A DNA stretch of 64,000 bases from Rosa chinensis. Lineage: Eukaryota; Streptophyta; Magnoliopsida; Rosales; Rosaceae. The notes under the pieces are model-generated. The model saw nothing but the letters and a program-made list of their open reading frames with translations, made no database searches and had not been told where the DNA came from. A program made the position numbers and the translations under genes. Below are positions 36,414 through 48,172 of this stretch, in pieces. The DNA is taken from positions 6,252,501-6,316,500 of the forward strand of contig NC_037092.1 in NCBI RefSeq assembly GCF_002994745.2. The letters run 5' to 3'. Every line of letters begins with the position of its first letter. Position 1 is the first letter of the stretch.

Positions 36414-36762
36414 GTTTTGATGGATTAGATCGATTTTGATTTTCTGAACGTACTGTGAAATTTTTGTTACAACAGGAAGACATATATGTTATGTATATTT
36501 TTCGTTCAAGTTAGTAAAAAAAAAAAAGGCATCAATTGAATGCCCAGATCCTTGATTTGATTTAATAACTTCTGACTGTTACATAATAATGATAATATTC
36601 TTGTTTTGAAGCATCCTCTTGTTATTTACTTATTTCAAGAACACTGTTTCGCATACCTTCTTCGATGGTCAACAATCATAAACACCCCTAAACGTTGAAC
36701 TATCCTTAGGTTTGATGTTCGACCAAAAAGTATCAATTGTTGTTATGTTATGAATATGGCAG
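36414..36762. other. 3' flank of the coiled-coil gene
   Basis: Contains the A12 run at about 36518-36529 and AT-rich sequence; nothing else is seen. Confidence 0.5.
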
Positions 36763-37175
36763 TTTTTTTTTTTTGTTGGTTGAAAGATGAGTGAAAGAGA
36801 GGAGTAACCTCCCTAACACTAATGAATTAATCAAAGAAAAAGTAGATAACAAGAGAGGGGGACAAAACCAAAACCTCTCGAAGCAAACTAACAATTAAAC
36901 AAACCTAGCAAAAGCGAAACTGAGGAAGACCCATAATGTCACTATGGGTCTTCCTTTTATAGGACAAAATAAAAGGAGGAGGCACATCCCACCACACCAG
37001 CTAAGTTAACGACGTACCATGATTAGCCAATGCATCTGCAACTTTATTCCCTTCACGAAAAATATGAGAAGAGCAAAATATCATATTTGAGATGCAACTT
37101 AAACAATTAAGCCAATGAACACGAAGTTGCCAAGGTACAAGCAAAGGAGAGCGCAGGTAGTCTAGCACAAGTGAT
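36763..37175 (-). mobile_element. LINE 3' end remnant, RNase H type, second copy
   Basis: Starts with a T12 run (36763-36774, the poly(A) tail on minus). It shares with the copy at 11.5 kb the words GAGGGGGACAAAACCAAAAC, CATAATGTCACTAT, CATCCCACCAC and GACGTACCATGATT. The minus strand encodes HIFREGNKVADALANHG, the C-terminal part of a LINE RNase H domain. It is shorter than the first copy (5' truncated), as is usual for LINEs. Confidence 0.8.
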
Positions 37176-37522
37176 GGCAGTTATACTCCCCGTTACTAGT
37201 TTTAAACTTGTTATCTTAGTTCTATAAAGCTTTTTCATTGCTGGTGGGGAATGAAATGGAGGTTCTAGCTAGAATAAGTTAATGTAATTTAACAAAAAGT
37301 GGCAGCAGTTCCATCCATGCGTCTTAGTTACAACAAGGAAAGATATTCAAAATAGAGAAAGAATGAGCATACAATTAACACTTTAGGTGAGAGTCTCTAA
37401 CTCCAAAATGACCTAGATTGAAGCAAAATTTCCAAAAAGGAGTTAAAAAGAAAAGAAAAAACAAAGCGCACTGATATGTTCAAGACAAAATCTTCGCATC
37501 CCGGCTGAAAGAATAAGCACCT
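37176..37522. other. Intergenic, no gene seen
   Basis: AT-rich 3' flank of the F-box gene. Confidence 0.5.
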
Positions 37523-38566
37523 CTAGCTCGCCAGCATCTCTGTGCTTATTACGAAATTACTCAATAAATGCCTTCCATTCATGCATTTCATCGCATCGAA
37601 ACCATTGAATCTAAACAGTTGAAGATTTGGAGTATCCATTGTGGCCTCCACAGAGTCTTTGCAACGGTCAATATGAATATCTGTCGCCTTCTCTGAGCAG
37701 ATGTTGATATATTTCAAGTTCCTGCCTCCGTACAAAGCTAACATGACTCTTGGAGATTTTGAAACCAATGTAACAGATTCAAGAACCTCACAGTCAGATA
37801 CATGGAATATTGAAAAACTGCAATCTCTAATCTCCAAATGCTTGAGAGTACGAGACCGTGCAACTGTAATCGACTCTGATCGACCGAACCAAAAGAATTC
37901 GGTACATGAAGTCAATGTCAAATACTCAATGGCAGGGCACCTGGAAATTAGATGGGACAAAAACTTAAAGCTAGACTGCAGGTGCATAGATTTGAGGGAC
38001 ATGTTCTTCAAAGATGGAAGAAGTATATCACCACTACGAGTAACATCATTCTCTATTCCCACAGACTCCAAACTCAAACTAGTTAAAGAGTTGATATTAA
38101 CGAGTATTTGGGGGGATGACTGCGGCCGCTTTTCTAGTGCAATATTTGTGAATGTGGGACAGCTGAGATCTAACTCTTTGACACTTCTCTCTTGTGCAAA
38201 ACTGGTCAACAACTTTTCTAGAATATCTTCTCTATCCGGGTACATCACCGCCATCCGAAGCCTAAATTTATCCAAGGGGGGATGCAGACGGTCTTTGTTC
38301 TCAGTACGGAATTTCAAATACCTTTTCAAGATGTTGGTGAAGTGTATACCTCGATCAAGGTTGGCCTGTGGCTTTCCCTCGTCGAGATCTATTACAGGGA
38401 GGGAACACCATGCTCCTTCAAATTGCTTAGAAAGAATGCTCATGCGGATGGCGGATTTAGTTGGCAGGTGTGAGAGAATTTGGCGGATAATGTCGTCCGG
38501 TAAGTGAGGTCGTATTCTCATTACAACGGCCATGGAATTTTGAGCATCACAATCATCGATCATCAT
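37523..38566 (-). CDS. F-box protein with leucine-rich repeats
   Basis: SCF ubiquitin-ligase substrate adaptor by family. Single exon of 347 residues. The F-box is at about 20-58 (HLPDDIIRQILSHLPTKSAI, then SILSKQFEGAWCSLP), followed by irregular leucine-rich repeats: VKELDLSCPTF, LTSLSLESVGI, LKNMSLKSM, IEYLTLTSCTEF, LKHLEIRDCSF, LESVTLVSK. I chose the ATG at 38566 because it puts the F-box at the usual N-terminal place; the frame stays open upstream to 38761. The protein stops in the leucine-rich part, with no FBD domain, so it is shorter than many relatives and may be truncated. It lies between DUF599 copies A and B. Confidence 0.82.
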   Translation of the reverse strand: MMIDDCDAQNSMAVVMRIRPHLPDDIIRQILSHLPTKSAIRMSILSKQFEGAWCSLPVIDLDEGKPQANLDRGIHFTNILKRYLKFRTENKDRLHPPLDKFRLRMAVMYPDREDILEKLLTSFAQERSVKELDLSCPTFTNIALEKRPQSSPQILVNINSLTSLSLESVGIENDVTRSGDILLPSLKNMSLKSMHLQSSFKFLSHLISRCPAIEYLTLTSCTEFFWFGRSESITVARSRTLKHLEIRDCSFSIFHVSDCEVLESVTLVSKSPRVMLALYGGRNLKYINICSEKATDIHIDRCKDSVEATMDTPNLQLFRFNGFDAMKCMNGRHLLSNFVISTEMLAS

Positions 38567-40136
38567 CTTGGGATGCTTTTGTTTTGTGTTCTCATCGTGT
38601 TGGTGATATAGATAGAAATTCTCAAACAGAGGGAAGAAACAATAGGCAGTGCTCCTATTTATTATGGTAAGTAGAATCCTTGTACAGAACGGTGAGACAC
38701 ACAAGGATGGAACAAATTTATGTGTAATATAGGAAACCTCTATTAAAAAGAATAATCTCAAGCCTATAATCTGTGGTCACTTAGATACTACTATTTATGT
38801 TCTCTAATCTAGTAATTTTCTTCGTTCGTTTTTTTCCCCCTATTCGGTAAAGGCTTAGGCAACAATGATACCAATGAATGTGCGTATCTGGTTTTTTTTG
38901 GTGGGTTATGGGTAGCAACTTATTCGCAGATGGATAATTAAACTCTACAAGTTTCATGCCCAAGAAAACAAAACTACACCTCATCTCTAGTCTTTTTAAT
39001 TATCTGAATTGTTGCCAGTTGTATTAGGCTAAAAATCCCAAAATCGAAGAATTTCTTCGCCAACAGATGAGTAAATCAGAGAAGATAATCTTTGGAGCTG
39101 AAACTACACACACTCTCACATAAAACTGAACTTGACACATCGATGAAGAGAACATCGTCACCTATCTACGGCATTACAGATTATGTACGTAAGACAGATA
39201 GACAGCTTGAAAATCAGGCATTCAAACAAGCACAAATTGTGAGAAACATTAGTAATCTCCCAGGCACATTCATTCTCACTTCGTCGAGTCTTGAATCCCT
39301 GTATAGTAGTTTGTTCAAGCTGTGCATTCAGCACCAAAGACAGACAGAGCCTGAAAAGCTACTACAACAGAGATACAAGAGTTGAAGACCGAGAGGCAGA
39401 GCATTTATCTTCATGAACTGAATTGAAGAACGAGGGGGATCATTCAAAGCACATGTATGCACCGGAACACAAAGTATATGACTATTAGATTATCCCATTA
39501 ACGGATTTTACAGGGGGAACCTACCTACAGAAGACTTGTAATTTTCATGAGGGCATGTGTTTTAATTTTTTGCCAAACAAATTGAAAGTTCAGGCTTGAT
39601 TTTTCATGAACTAATTATCTAGTCGATGGTTAATATCCTCCAGACAGGGATTGGAAATGTAAGAAAGAGGTTAATAAATCTGTACTTAATAATAAGCATA
39701 TATATTTTCATGTTCCACAGAGTATTTCATTTTATAATCTGCACTAAACAAAATTTCTTATTAATTCTCTAATCCCCCAATTAACACCTATAAATTTCAG
39801 AAGCTGAGCTGTAATACTATTAGTCAACATGCATATAGTAATCGTATGTAGCTGCGAAGCCTGTGATTTAAAAACCTAACTGAAGCTTACAATATTAATA
39901 TGCAAGTTGAGTTTGATCCAAATTAAGACTTGAAGACTGAATATTCAATAGCAGTTGATTGATGATGTATCTTGAGGTTGAAGAAGAAATATTCACAGAA
40001 GAACAATTATCACAAACTCATGCATTAAATAAGACACAATTGCATTCATATTAATAATCGATAAAAGCTGATCGATTCAGTACTCATACAGTTGCTTCAT
40101 TCTCAAGAAATCAAAGTTGTCGAGACATGGATTCAC
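38567..40136. other. Intergenic, no gene seen
   Basis: F-box promoter side and DUF599 copy B 3' side. The 97-codon plus frame at 39092-39385 has no known motif and is not called. Confidence 0.5.
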
Positions 40137-40920
40137 TCATCCCTTCTTTCGACTATCTGACTGTTTCGAGTCCTTCCTGAAATCATGGCAGTACAGGACA
40201 AATACCATTACAATAGAGCAAGCACACATTGGTATAGGCCCGAAGAACCACAGCAGAAAATTAAGAGCAAAATATAGTGCTCTGAGTCCCAATGACCAAA
40301 AGATACTTCCTCTTTCAACAGCTTTCTGCACTTTTTCCACATCCTCTTCTTTCGTGGCTCCTGGAGTGCTCAATAGGTAGTTTGAATGGACAAAGTGCCT
40401 CGCAGATTGAACGAAGAACGAAAAAGCAAGGAGAAAGCAGCTCAACAGGCATAAGTACTTGATAGAAATGATTGACTCGCTTGTGTTGCCGTAAACCATT
40501 TCTAATGGGAAGAACTTATTGGTTGAACTTGCAATCCAGACTCCGATAACAGCGCAGAGAGTTAAGGAGATTGACGCTAAAGTCATGGTTGCGCTTGTGT
40601 TTGAGGAAATCACACTAAGTCCTGTGCTAACATTGTCCCCAACTGCATCATCATTAGTACCCTGCAACTAGAAATTAGATTAGGATCAACAAATTTAGGA
40701 TATATCGAATCAAGATTAATTTAGATATGCTAGTAGTACTGACCTCAGTGACCTTCAAAATCTTTTGAACCCAAGTTTCTTTGTCTTTGTTTTCGTAACC
40801 GATGGATGTTTTGGTGGCATCATGGATGTATTGGTACAGGAGGAAGAGGTGGTAAAGAAACATGAACAGAAGCCCAGCTGTGACCAAAACAGCATCCAAG
40901 TACTCTTTCTCAAAATCCAT
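40137..40920 (-). CDS. DUF599 membrane protein, tandem copy B
   Basis: Exons 40744-40920 (59 codons) and 40137-40667 join at phase 0 to 235 residues. Signatures as in copy A: YHLFLLYQYI, GYENKDKETWVQKILK, ISSNTSATMTLASI, SFFVQSARHFVHSNYLLSTPG, LGLRALYFALNFLLWFFG. The donor used here (GAG|GTCAGT, 9 bp past the site used by the sister copies) adds Val-Thr-Glu after KILK. The ancestral position reads GTCACTG, a poor donor, so a shifted donor is likely. The C-terminus is basic (DSRKKG). Function unknown; a multi-pass membrane protein by hydropathy. Confidence 0.87.
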
Positions 40921-41690
40921 AGTCTCCTAAGTCTTACTAATGGCAACGGGGTATTACTCTGTTTATATAATGAATCAGTACATGGTGCTTTGGATTTGTA
41001 CGTTCACACCATACTTTTCCTTTCACTTGAATTTGAGGGAATTAGAAAAAGACACAATCAATAAACATATTCGATCCATTTTTAACACGTTTGGTAAAAC
41101 ATATTAGATTCAGATTGATTACTATTGGACATTAACACAATATCATTTTGTTAACATAAGAGCGGCGTAACTTTGAATTAGCTGTTTTTTGGTAATAGAT
41201 TTTCATTTATTACTACCGCACATGATATAATCTTGCATTAAGTAGATGTTTAGACTTTCAATTAATCAAGAGAATAGTATTTTGGTGATTATTAACAAGG
41301 AATTCCTTTCAAAAAAAAAAAAAAAACAATGAATTAATAAACTAGGATTCTATCTGTACATAATTTTTTATTACCATTATTGAGCACGACTAATTTTCTA
41401 AATATAAGCTGCACACTGCAAATAGTCAACATGCATAGTACTATATTATATCTTAGTGCAACTAGAATTTGAAGCCAGACTTTTCAATAGCAGGACTAAC
41501 TTGAGGATAATCATGATTAAGAAAATAATCCCAAAAGTACAAAATATAGTTTTGTCTGAATTGGGTAGGTCGAAACTCAACTTTGGTGCAAAGAAAAAAT
41601 GTACATTATACTAGACATTATGGCATATTTGCATTCATCAATGAAACTTTGATTGAATCTTAGAAAATGATGTCTAAGAAATCTGTTTAT
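40921..41690. other. Intergenic between DUF599 copies B and C
   Basis: AT-rich with an A15 run near 41313. No gene. Confidence 0.5.
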
Positions 41691-42469
41691 TTACACTACA
41701 TTAAGACCCTTTTGATCATCTGATCTAAAGTCATGGCAATACAGAATCACCACCATTATGATAGAGGATACAAACATCGGTATAGGTCCAAAAAACCACA
41801 GCAGAAAATTAAGAGCACAATATAGCTAGAGCTCTAAGCCCAAGTAACCAAAATTCACTTCCTCTTTGAACTGCTTTTTCCACTTTCTTCACATCAGATT
41901 TAGCCGTCGCGCCCGGAGTGCTCAGTAGGAAGTTCGAATGGACGAAGTTCCTAGCTGATTGAACAAAGCACGAAAAACCAAGGAGAAAACAGGTTAAGAG
42001 GCATATGTACTTGATCGAAACTATCGACGCACTTGTATTGCCGTATATAAGTTCTCTTGGGAAGAAATTGGTGGTGTTGTTTGCCATCCAAGCTCCGATA
42101 AGTGAGCAGAGGGTTAATGAGATTGTTGCCAAATAAATAGTTGCAGTTGTACTCGAGGAAATCACATTGAGAGCTGTTTTAACACTCTTTCTAAGATCAT
42201 CACCCTGCAACTATAAATATCAACAGCAAGGAAATTTGGATCAATAAATTTGTTCCGGAAAGCAAATTTGGAAATTGGAGAAACTAAAGAAGATACATAT
42301 ACACCTGCAAGATTTTTCCAACCCAAATTCGTTTGTCGTTGTTTTCGTAACCTATGGATGTGGAGAGAGGCATATTGAAGTACTTGAAAAGGAGGAAGAG
42401 GTGGTAAACTAGCATGATCAGTAACCCAGCAGGGACCAAAAGCACATCTATGTACTCCTCAATATTCAT
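41691..42469 (-). pseudogene. DUF599 tandem copy C, frameshifted
   Basis: Exons 42305-42469 (55 codons, ends GKILQ) and second exon from 42210. The frame matches copies A and B through FVQSARNFVHSNFLLSTPG and GSEFWLLGLRAL, then breaks. Four extra bases (GCTA on the minus strand, near 41822-41828) shift the frame, giving AILCS and a stop at 41809, 188 residues in all. Beyond the shift the expected tail (NFLLWFFGPIPMFVSSI and on to a TAA at 41691-41693) is still intact in the other frame. So this single lesion removes the last membrane segment, and it must be young. A truncated protein could still be made; pseudogene is the more cautious call. Confidence 0.8.
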
Positions 42470-45253
42470 ATCTCCCGGCCAAGTGCTAATACCAAAGGTT
42501 CTTATTGTTTATAAAGGAACTGTACAAGTTGCTTCAAATTTGTTTACATGAAACTGGCTTTGACTTCAAATTCCCCAGTTTCGAAGGCACCAGTTGGCAT
42601 ATATATAAGGTTTTTACGTGAAATGAAATAAAGTGCTAATCAGTTGAGCTAATAAACTAGTAGTTAAGCTGCAAATAATGGACTCTCCCACATGCTGGAT
42701 ATCCTAAATGGATTCCTTTATTCCATGAAACTAAGTAAGCAAGACATCTCTGGCCTGAGTTGGCCTTCATAAGTTCGTTGAAGCGGAAAACTCTCTCCTA
42801 CAATAAGTCTGGCCTCAGTTACCCAATATGTTCGGTACAATTGAAATCTATGTGGAAACAAAGATTTCAACATATCATTTTAAGTTAGGTGTCAAAGTAC
42901 CCCCGAGGAATGAGCCTGTATGTCGATCTATCGCCAACTATTACCTCGTGCCAATAATTGACCCAAGGGCCATTCCTAATTTGGTGGTCGTTTTGACTGT
43001 AAGCAGTTAATCTTACCTCTTAACAGGTACAATGATAATGAAAACTATAAGTTTAGATCTCGATCCGACTGAGTACGTTCATATGATGATATGAGTTATG
43101 ACCAACTGAGAAAATGGTGTCTTCTACCATCTTTTACTAATAGATGTATGGATATCAATTAATATCTATAAATCTCAGTAGGATCCAATTTTATCAAGTC
43201 GTGAGGTTCTAGATTTATTACATTAGCTTATTTTGAAAGAAAAAGTTTTCCCTTAATACTTCAGAAGACTATTCCAAAACTTGACTTGTACTTGAACACT
43301 ATTGCAAGTCCATGCTCATGACCAAGTATGAACTATACACAAGTGGTTTGACAATATATGTCCTAATAAAACCAGTCATGCATTAGTACTTTCCTTTACA
43401 TTTCTGAGAAAATAAAACTAGCTAGTTCTATATTTAGTCAATATAATCAAGTAATCATGCATTTGATCAATTTCCTTCACCAAAATATAGAAATTTACGA
43501 CTTGTTTGGCCTGTAGATAGTGCTTTCAAACATGTTTATGTAAAGTGATCGAACTACTATTGGTGTAGAGACAATAGACAGTTACTAGCAAATTAATATA
43601 AAAATTGGAAATGGAAAACCGAATTTTGGACCATAGAAGGGAAATTAGTAGCCATAATATTCCAAAATATTAGACTTCCAATACTCATGTTTACATTTTC
43701 ACTCGTATAATTATGTCTTGAGTGGTATTGAAGAATAATGGAGCTAAACTTGGGTGATATGATAGGTAATGGTGAATTCATCTACTGCAATAGTTATTAT
43801 TAAAGATTAGAACAGTTGTTAAAACTTACTTATCAAAACTATAATGAACATTCTGGTAATGGCATTCCAAGTCCTTAACTACCATGAAGGGCTTTCTGCA
43901 TTGAATTTGTGAGCGGTATGCTTTTATGGAGTTTTGTTTTTTTTTCAGAACTACTTCGATGGAGTTTGAAAACCGAAAAATGCTAGAAGATTTGAGATTT
44001 TTGGGTAATTTGAATGAAAAGTATGAAATAGCTGCACCCTAAAGCAATTTATTTGGCGCGAATTGCTGACATGGCAGGTTTTGGTTCGTTGAGTATGGAC
44101 GCTTCTTTTCAAATTAATGCAGGAATTAACAATGGGCCGTTATGCCTTGATTGGGCTTGATATCATTCTTCTAATGGGCAATGCAATAGTATGGGCAACA
44201 ATGGGCATGGGCAGATGTCTTATGGCCCTTATCATTTCTAAATTTCTTTGAATTTAGTTATTTATTTATTTTAAACACCCAGATAGAAAAAGAAAATGAC
44301 TTTCGAATAAGCAAACTCGAGCGGCAAACATTTTCCACAATGTAAATTATCCCTCTAAGACGTCATAGTGATAGTATCATACTACTATAAAAGCCCAGAC
44401 GATATATAAGAACTTTCTTTCTTCCGAAACAAGTAGGTAAAATAATAATAGATAAATTCAAAAGCAATTAAATTGTTTAGGACGTAAAAGTCAAGAACAC
44501 ACACGATTATGGAACAATGAAAGAATGAAAATACTTATGTCATTTTCCTTATATGTAATACACACAAAAAAAAAGTAGGCTTGTTTAGTGTTTTAGATAA
44601 CTAAGTCCATTACTATGATTAATTTATGCACATGGATGCCTGGCTGCCCAGCCTGGTACATGATTAGGTGCAACCCTCTCATTGATTGAAACAAAAATTA
44701 TATTTTCCAGTAAATATATATATATAGTACTGAATACATTGCTATCTGAGAATGATTTTGCCACTTTGATTATTTGAATATTTGATTAATTTATGTTCAA
44801 AGAAAAATCTTCCTCCAGTCTCCAGATGACTATATGGACTTATACACTTTGGTTTCACAAACAAGTCATACAATGTATTTGCCTTATAACTATGAATAAG
44901 AATAAGTCAATTTAGCAACTCAATTTGTAATAAGTGTTCAAAGTTCAAACACGTTTCCTATTACGTGAAATACAGAAATACAATCCATGAATTGGTGCTG
45001 ATATTAGACATCTATCAGTAGCAGAAAGTCTATATAGAACTTCAATGTATGAAACTATAAACCAAAATTTGGACCATATAAGAGAAGAATGATTTGATGA
45101 TCTTCTAAGTTTAGGCTTGCAAGACTCATATTACATCTCTAGTTTGTCTTCCTGGCAATACATAGGTACCTAATCCCCACCAACTCCAAATAAAGAAGCA
45201 TATGGAACTTTGCATTTACAAACAAAAATTGGGTTTTTTTAACAAATTTAAAA
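42470..45253. other. Intergenic between DUF599 copies C and D, no gene seen
   Basis: 2.8 kb of AT-rich sequence. One TTTGGCGCG word (E2F-like) at 44052-44060 has no gene beside it. No coding signal. Confidence 0.5.
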
Positions 45254-46096
45254 TTACACCAAAGTTTCAACCTTTTCTCTGTGATGGTGCCGTGAGGTCA
45301 CAGCTACCTCTGAAATTCTCTCCTCAACCTTCTTCACCATCTCCTTTCCTCTAAACTGATGCTGAAACATTGGCCTGGTGTTTGTGTCAAGGTAATGGAG
45401 GACCATGACCAGAACAATGGAGGAGACAAACATTGGAATTGGACCAAAAAACCATAGAAGCAAGGTAAGAGCAAAGTACAAAGCTCTTAGCCCAAGTGAC
45501 CAAAAATCACCACCCCTTATGACTGCCATCTCTACATACCAGGCTGGAATGTTACTGTCTGGTGTGCTTATTAGGTAGTTGGCATGAACAAAGTGCCTTG
45601 CTGATTGAACAAAGCAAGCGAATGCGAGAAGGAAGCAAGTTAAGAGGGTTATGTACTTGATGGTAATTGTTGATGGATTCGTGTTGCCGTAGACTAATTC
45701 ACTCTGAAAGACCCCATTTGTGCTGCTTCCAAGCCAAGCTCCAATAAGGGAACTAAGAGTTAGGGAGATAGAACACAAAAATGTTGCTGCTGATGTGTTT
45801 GATGAAATCACATTAAGTACTATTCCAACATCTCTTCTTTCAGCCTGAAATATAAGAATTAAGTTCTGTTAATTGGCTAAATTTGATGATCAAATGGAAA
45901 ATAGGAAAGAGACATTGTAAAAGCTTACCTGCATAACTCTTTCAACCCAAGCTCTTTTGTCATTGTTTTCAAAGCCAATGACTGTGGTGTGAGGGAGATG
46001 AAGATATCTGTAGAGAAGATTGATGTGGTAAACAAACATGATCAGCAATCCACTTGGGACCAACACCAAATCAAGATCATCCTTCCCAAAACCCAT
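45254..46096 (-). CDS. DUF599 membrane protein, tandem copy D
   Basis: Exons 45929-46096 (56 codons) and 45254-45844 join at phase 0 to 252 residues. It is the most diverged copy: GFENNDKRAWVERVMQ for the signature, then ISSNTSAATFLCSISLTLSS, FVQSARHFVHANYLISTP, and WSLGLRALYFALTLLLWFFG. It has a longer C-terminal tail of about 40 residues, charged and His-rich (RHHHREK). The intron position is the same as in A and C. A diverged member at one end suggests that A, B and C arose later from one lineage. Confidence 0.9.
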
Positions 46097-46906
46097 GATT
46101 TTCTTCTCTGATTTGCTAAGTAGAAGATAATGAGATTGTAGATACGAAGAGCTAATGGGTTTTAATTATATGAATCCACTTTATACTTCTCTAATATAAA
46201 AGGAAGGACTCCATAGATTCAATGGAAATGTTTCAGGGACAGCTTTGACTTCAATTTAATGGGGCTGCTGTCACAATTTGCATTATTTTAATTAGCTCTA
46301 ATTCAGACATTAGACTAAAGAATATTCTAGATATGTTAATTTATAAAGTAAGACTAAAGAAGGAAATCCTCATATGCTAACTATGAGGATTAGCATAGTA
46401 AAAAGACAGTAAGACATACTTGGGGAATATTAACATAGCAGGATTTCTGATTACAGATTCAATTGACTTTTGTTGAGATCCAATTTGACTTTTCCTTCTG
46501 TTACTTCATTGGTGGCCATTGTTTGATTTCACTTTCTTCTACTTGGCACTTTTTCTTGGCCATATTGGATTAATAATAAAAGCTGAAATACATTACTTGT
46601 AAACATGGCTGGTCTCCTAGACTTTGGCAAAAAACTTGTATAAGCAGTAGGAAAAGTATTTAATGGAGTAGATATTGCCCCTTTAGTTCATAACTTGTAT
46701 GAAACTCTTCTATTCAACTCTTTGAAATAGGGATTAGCTGTTAGTATCCTAGGGTTGATTAAGCATCAGCAAACTCATTTGGAATTGTGAAGAATTTAAA
46801 TATAATGATGTATTTCAAGATTGATATTTCAAAATGAGTACTTTATTAAGGAAGAATTGAAATCGCTGATCAGCAGTCGCATAAATCTTACAGCATATGA
46901 TAGTTT
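46097..46906. other. Intergenic, no gene seen
   Basis: DUF599 copy D promoter side and O-methyltransferase 3' side; AT-rich, no gene. Confidence 0.5.
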
Positions 46907-48172
46907 CTAAGGATAAACTTCAATAAGGGACCTTAAACCGAAGATGGGAGTTATCTTGTACTTGCTGAAACCAGCCTCCAGAAAAAGCTTTTCCCACTCT
47001 TTCTCACTTCTCTCTCTTCCGGTCACCACAACCATCATCAACATGTCAAAGAAGAGCTTTGCTTCAGTTGATTCGTGCTCGTCTTTCTCCTCGTTTATCA
47101 CAATTTCTATGATAATAACCTTTCCTTGACCACTGTCTGGAATAGCTTCCCTACATTTCTTCAGAACCTTCAAGCATTCCTCGTCGCTCAAATCATGTAA
47201 AGTCAACTGCATTTTACTCAATTTTGTCACCAATTTACAGAGTCATGTATATAAGTATAACCATTCATCTTCTATAAGTCACAAACACAAAGAATGATGA
47301 TATATAGTTATATACTATATACAGTAGCCAAAACACTTGCTAGCATACAATGAAATGGTTATCTACTTTCCAACAAAAATCAGAAGAAGTGGCAAATTGC
47401 ATACCTTGAGCAGGATAGCATCAGCTGGAGGAATAGCATTGAACATATCACCTGCAATGAACTTCAAATTCGCACTATCCGGCAAGTTAGCAACAACTTG
47501 TGGAAGTTCAAGAACTGTGCATTTCAAGTTGGGGAAAGCCTCACAAAGGATCCTAGCAACTGTTCCTGTACCGCCTCCTACATCAATTAAAGAACTCAAC
47601 CCCTCAAAGATTGGCTTGCAGTCTTTGATGACCAGGTTCATCATTCCGGAATCACTGGCCATTGTTTCATTAAAAAGACTGTTGAACTCAGGATTTTTAT
47701 CTCCGTATTCCCACAATCCCATTCCATGTGCAGTCTCAAACGGTGTGAGCTCATTCCCACGGAACCATTTTCCCAAAAACTGCCATGGGGTTGTAAAAGC
47801 TGGATCAAGCATGGCTGTAACAATGGGTAACATGCTCGGAACCTTGTCTTTTAGGAGGAGCCTAGAAGACGGTGTAAGATCATATGCCACTTCCTCTCGT
47901 TCATCTTGATTCATACAGACTTGTTTTGTAGCAAAGAAACCAGAGTGTACCATTAGGCGCATGAGCCGGTGCACATGGCCAGTTTTAGCTGGGTGAAGTT
48001 GAAGTGCTGTGACCAACTCCGGTAGAGTAATGGCTCTGCCATGGCTGTTGATTATATCTGGTATGCCGAGCTGAACTGCACACTTCAGTGACATAGAACT
48101 CACGAAGTTGAATATGTGTTTATACACATGAGATTGAGCTTGGAACACGTCCCTTGCTTCATTAGAATCCAT
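46907..48172 (-). CDS. Class II O-methyltransferase, orcinol/resveratrol OMT-like, copy 1
   Basis: SAM-dependent small-molecule O-methyltransferase (plant type II, COMT-like), likely acting on phenolics in the cytosol. Two exons, 47405-48172 (256 codons) and 46907-47206, join at phase 0 to 355 residues, the usual length. The dimerisation domain is in the first 100 residues (HIFNFVSSMSLKCAVQLGIPDII). The SAM loop DVGGGTG is at 197-203, GDMF at 241-244, and KVIIIEIVIN near 285. The end is KITPIFGLRSLIEVYP. It resembles rose orcinol OMT most. Odd: the catalytic segment, normally W-I-L-H-D-W-S-D, reads LTLHDLSD (257-264), with both Trp replaced by Leu; catalytic His260 and Asp261 remain. I start at the ATG of MDSNEA (48172), as copy 2 does, not at the upstream ATG at 48208. 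Confidence 0.92.

Noticed and set aside
37701..38507. 268-codon plus-strand frame
   Set aside because: Antisense shadow of the F-box gene; composition follows the other strand.
44051..44061. E2F-like TTTGGCGCG site
   Set aside because: No gene start on either strand within more than 1 kb; one short word is expected by chance.
47337..47909. 190-codon plus-strand frame, and a like one at 49667-50155
   Set aside because: Antisense of the two O-methyltransferase first exons.
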